This document shows positions 33,107 to 33,813 of a stretch of DNA of 33,813 nt, piece by piece. The first letter of the stretch is position 1; every line of letters begins with the position of its first letter. This stretch comes from Ruminococcus sp. (GTDB lineage Bacteria; Bacillota; Clostridia; Oscillospirales; Ruminococcaceae): NCBI GenBank assembly GCA_017437285.1, contig JAFSBM010000102.1:1-33813 (forward strand), read 5' to 3'. Under the pieces are notes generated by a model that worked only from the letters and a program-made list of their open reading frames with translations, did no database searches and was not told the origin of the DNA. A program made the position numbers and the translations under genes.

Positions 33107-33135
33107 TTGACAAAATCCTAAAAATATGGTATAAT
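33107..33135 (+). promoter_or_regulatory. Consensus sigma-A promoter of the tRNA-Leu locus
   Basis: Perfect TTGACA (33107-33112) and perfect TATAAT (33130-33135) with the ideal 17-bp spacing, the strongest promoter in the window. The start is expected near 33142, seven bases before a 5' tRNA-Leu-like sequence and about 250 bases before the intact tRNA gene. Confidence 0.88.
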
Positions 33136-33148
33136 ATTAAAGCAATAT

Positions 33149-33390
33149 GCGGATATGGCGGAATAGGTAGCTTTACGACTGAGCGCTGCCTGTGGCAGAT
33201 GAAGCGATTAGAGTAAAGGCGTAGTGGTCGAAATTTTGTGAGCTAATGCGAACAGAAAATTTCGGGTACCACAAGAGTCAAGCTGGCTATAAAAGATTTC
33301 GTCATTATTTCAGCAGTTGAGTGGAACAATTTCTTATGAAATCCACCTCGGTGAAAGAGTCCAACCGAGTAAAAATGCGGATTCAAAAAA
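33149..33390 (+). ncRNA. Unidentified structured RNA headed by a 5' tRNA-Leu fragment
   Basis: The first 19 bases (33149-33167) match the 5' end of the tRNA-Leu gene at 33394 exactly, then diverge; no matching acceptor 3' strand follows. The rest folds well on inspection. CTTTAC (33171-33176) pairs with GTAAAG (33213-33218) and encloses CGCT/AGCG and GCC/GGC. A strong hairpin at 33224-33272 has GTGGT/ACCAC and a CGAAATTTTGT stem with one bulge. GTGGA/TCCAC (33321-33346) and CTCGGT/ACCGAG (33347-33369) follow. It is not a recognisable tmRNA, SRP RNA, 6S or RNase P RNA. It may be a decayed tRNA plus spacer, or a distinct RNA; only the fold potential and the tRNA match are observed. Confidence 0.4.
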
Positions 33391-33393
33391 TAA

Positions 33394-33480
33394 GCGGATA
33401 TGGCGGAATAGGCAGACGCGCTGGCTTCAGGTGCCAGTCGGGGCAACTCGGTGCAGGTTCAACTCCTGTTATCCGCACCA
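33394..33480 (+). tRNA. tRNA-Leu (anticodon CAG)
   Basis: Acceptor GCGGATA (33394-33400) pairs with TATCCGC (33470-33476), followed by A and an encoded CCA. The anticodon stem CTGGC/GCCAG holds loop TTCAGGT with anticodon CAG at 33428-33430, reading CUG. A long variable arm (CGGGG...CTCGG) confirms class II. The T arm is GCAGG-TTCAACT-CCTGT. All elements are intact. Confidence 0.96.
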
Positions 33481-33515
33481 GTTCATTTAAGATTTTTTTA
33501 AGGAGGTGTTATATC

Positions 33516-33761
33516 ATGGCTAAAAATTCAAATTGTTGGTCTGTTACTGTTGGCAATGATGTTATTCGTGTAGAAGATGCCGAAAATTTATATGTAAATG
33601 ATAAATTACAGGATGTAGCTTACGGTATTACTTCTTGTGAAAGATTATACGGAAAGTTATCAGATGGCAAGGAAGTTAAAGTCGTAATAGGAGCAAAAGG
33701 TTTGGGTTTAAAAATCCATTGCACAATATTTGTTGATTGCGAATGTGTATTCAACGATTAA
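33516..33761 (+). CDS. Small protein of unknown function directly downstream of tRNA-Leu
   Basis: 81 aa, not recognised. It starts MAKNSNCWSVTVGNDVIRVE and looks beta-rich, with alternating hydrophobic positions (VTVGNDVIRV, KVVIGAKG, IHCTIFVDCECVF) and five cysteines. No signal peptide or membrane helix is seen. AAGGAGGTG ends 7 bases before the ATG at 33516, an excellent site, so it is probably a real gene. It begins 36 bp after the tRNA CCA with no promoter between, so it would share the tRNA transcript. It is followed 10 bp later by a degenerate 3' tRNA-Leu fragment. Codon use is more AT-rich than in the neighbours, which may mean acquisition. Confidence 0.72.
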   Translation: MAKNSNCWSVTVGNDVIRVEDAENLYVNDKLQDVAYGITSCERLYGKLSDGKEVKVVIGAKGLGLKIHCTIFVDCECVFND

Positions 33762-33771
33762 TTACATAGTT

Positions 33772-33802
33772 GAGTGCAAGTTAACTCCTGTTATCCGCAC
33801 CA
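33772..33802 (+). repeat. Degenerate 3' fragment of tRNA-Leu
   Basis: The last 20 bases (33783-33802), including the acceptor strand and CCA, match the 3' end of the tRNA-Leu at 33461-33480 exactly. Just upstream the T arm has a G-to-A change and a missing C, so the T loop is broken. No anticodon arm precedes it. The two 3' ends are 322 bp apart as a direct repeat around the 81-aa gene. Confidence 0.85.
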
Positions 33803-33813
33803 TAAAAAATCAA

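Noticed and set aside
33321-33761. Longer 146-aa reading of the small gene starting at 33321
   Set aside because: The longer frame would be translated through the tRNA-Leu gene; the ATG at 33516 with AAGGAGGTG is far better supported.
1-33813. CRISPR array, prophage, transposase or defence cluster
   Set aside because: I looked for regularly spaced repeats, phage genes, DDE or serine recombinases and restriction or toxin genes and found none. The only repeats are the TIR elements, the ftsY array and the tRNA pieces.

Overview
The window is a low-to-moderate GC Firmicutes chromosome segment, most likely a cellulolytic Ruminococcus or close relative (Clostridia, Oscillospiraceae). The clues are a GH9 cellulase with a type I dockerin (a cellulosome component), a spoIIR sporulation gene, Gram-positive ribosome binding sites (AAGGAGG type), TTG/GTG/ATT starts, and Firmicutes operon orders. 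These include infC-rpmI-rplT, dprA-topA-trmFO, rnc-radical SAM-smc-ftsY, yhbY-nadD-yqeK-LCP-rsfS and aroQ-M24 peptidase-efp. The species is inferred from these features only.

Layout. 1-260 holds a 159-bp MITE-like element plus an extra element end. 263-3934 (minus strand) carries the dockerin-bearing GH9 cellulase and a BspA-type leucine-rich-repeat surface protein. From 4164 onward all genes are on the plus strand: spoIIR; the translation operon infC-rpmI-rplT behind a strong promoter and an attenuator-like leader; a TrmH-family methyltransferase overlapping dprA, then topA, trmFO, plsX, rnc, an Elp3-like radical SAM gene and smc, most of them overlapping or closely spaced; then ftsY-rdgB-yhbY-nadD-yqeK. 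A second copy of the 159-bp element sits between yqeK and the LCP gene, inside what is normally one operon. After rsfS come three envelope genes (a small membrane protein, a DUF2079 protein and a DPM1-like glycosyltransferase), then leuS, rpsU with a structured leader, and aroQ with a frameshifted M24 peptidase gene. The window closes with efp, a CD1247-type zinc-ribbon protein and a tRNA-Leu locus.

Most of the window is conserved housekeeping sequence: translation, tRNA modification, DNA topology and segregation, protein targeting and NAD synthesis. The parts most worth a second look are these. (1) The tRNA-Leu(CAG) locus at 33107-33802 has a complete tRNA gene, a separate 5' tRNA-Leu fragment heading a folded RNA, an unrecognised 81-aa gene, and a degenerate 3' tRNA-Leu fragment, all behind one strong promoter. 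(2) FtsY carries 21 acidic hexapeptide repeats at its C-terminus followed by a basic tail. (3) The M24 peptidase gene is broken by an apparent one-base deletion. (4) A TIR-bounded repeat family occurs at two sites, one of them inside an operon. (5) The infC and rpsU leaders look regulatory. I did not find a defence system, prophage, CRISPR array or transposase.
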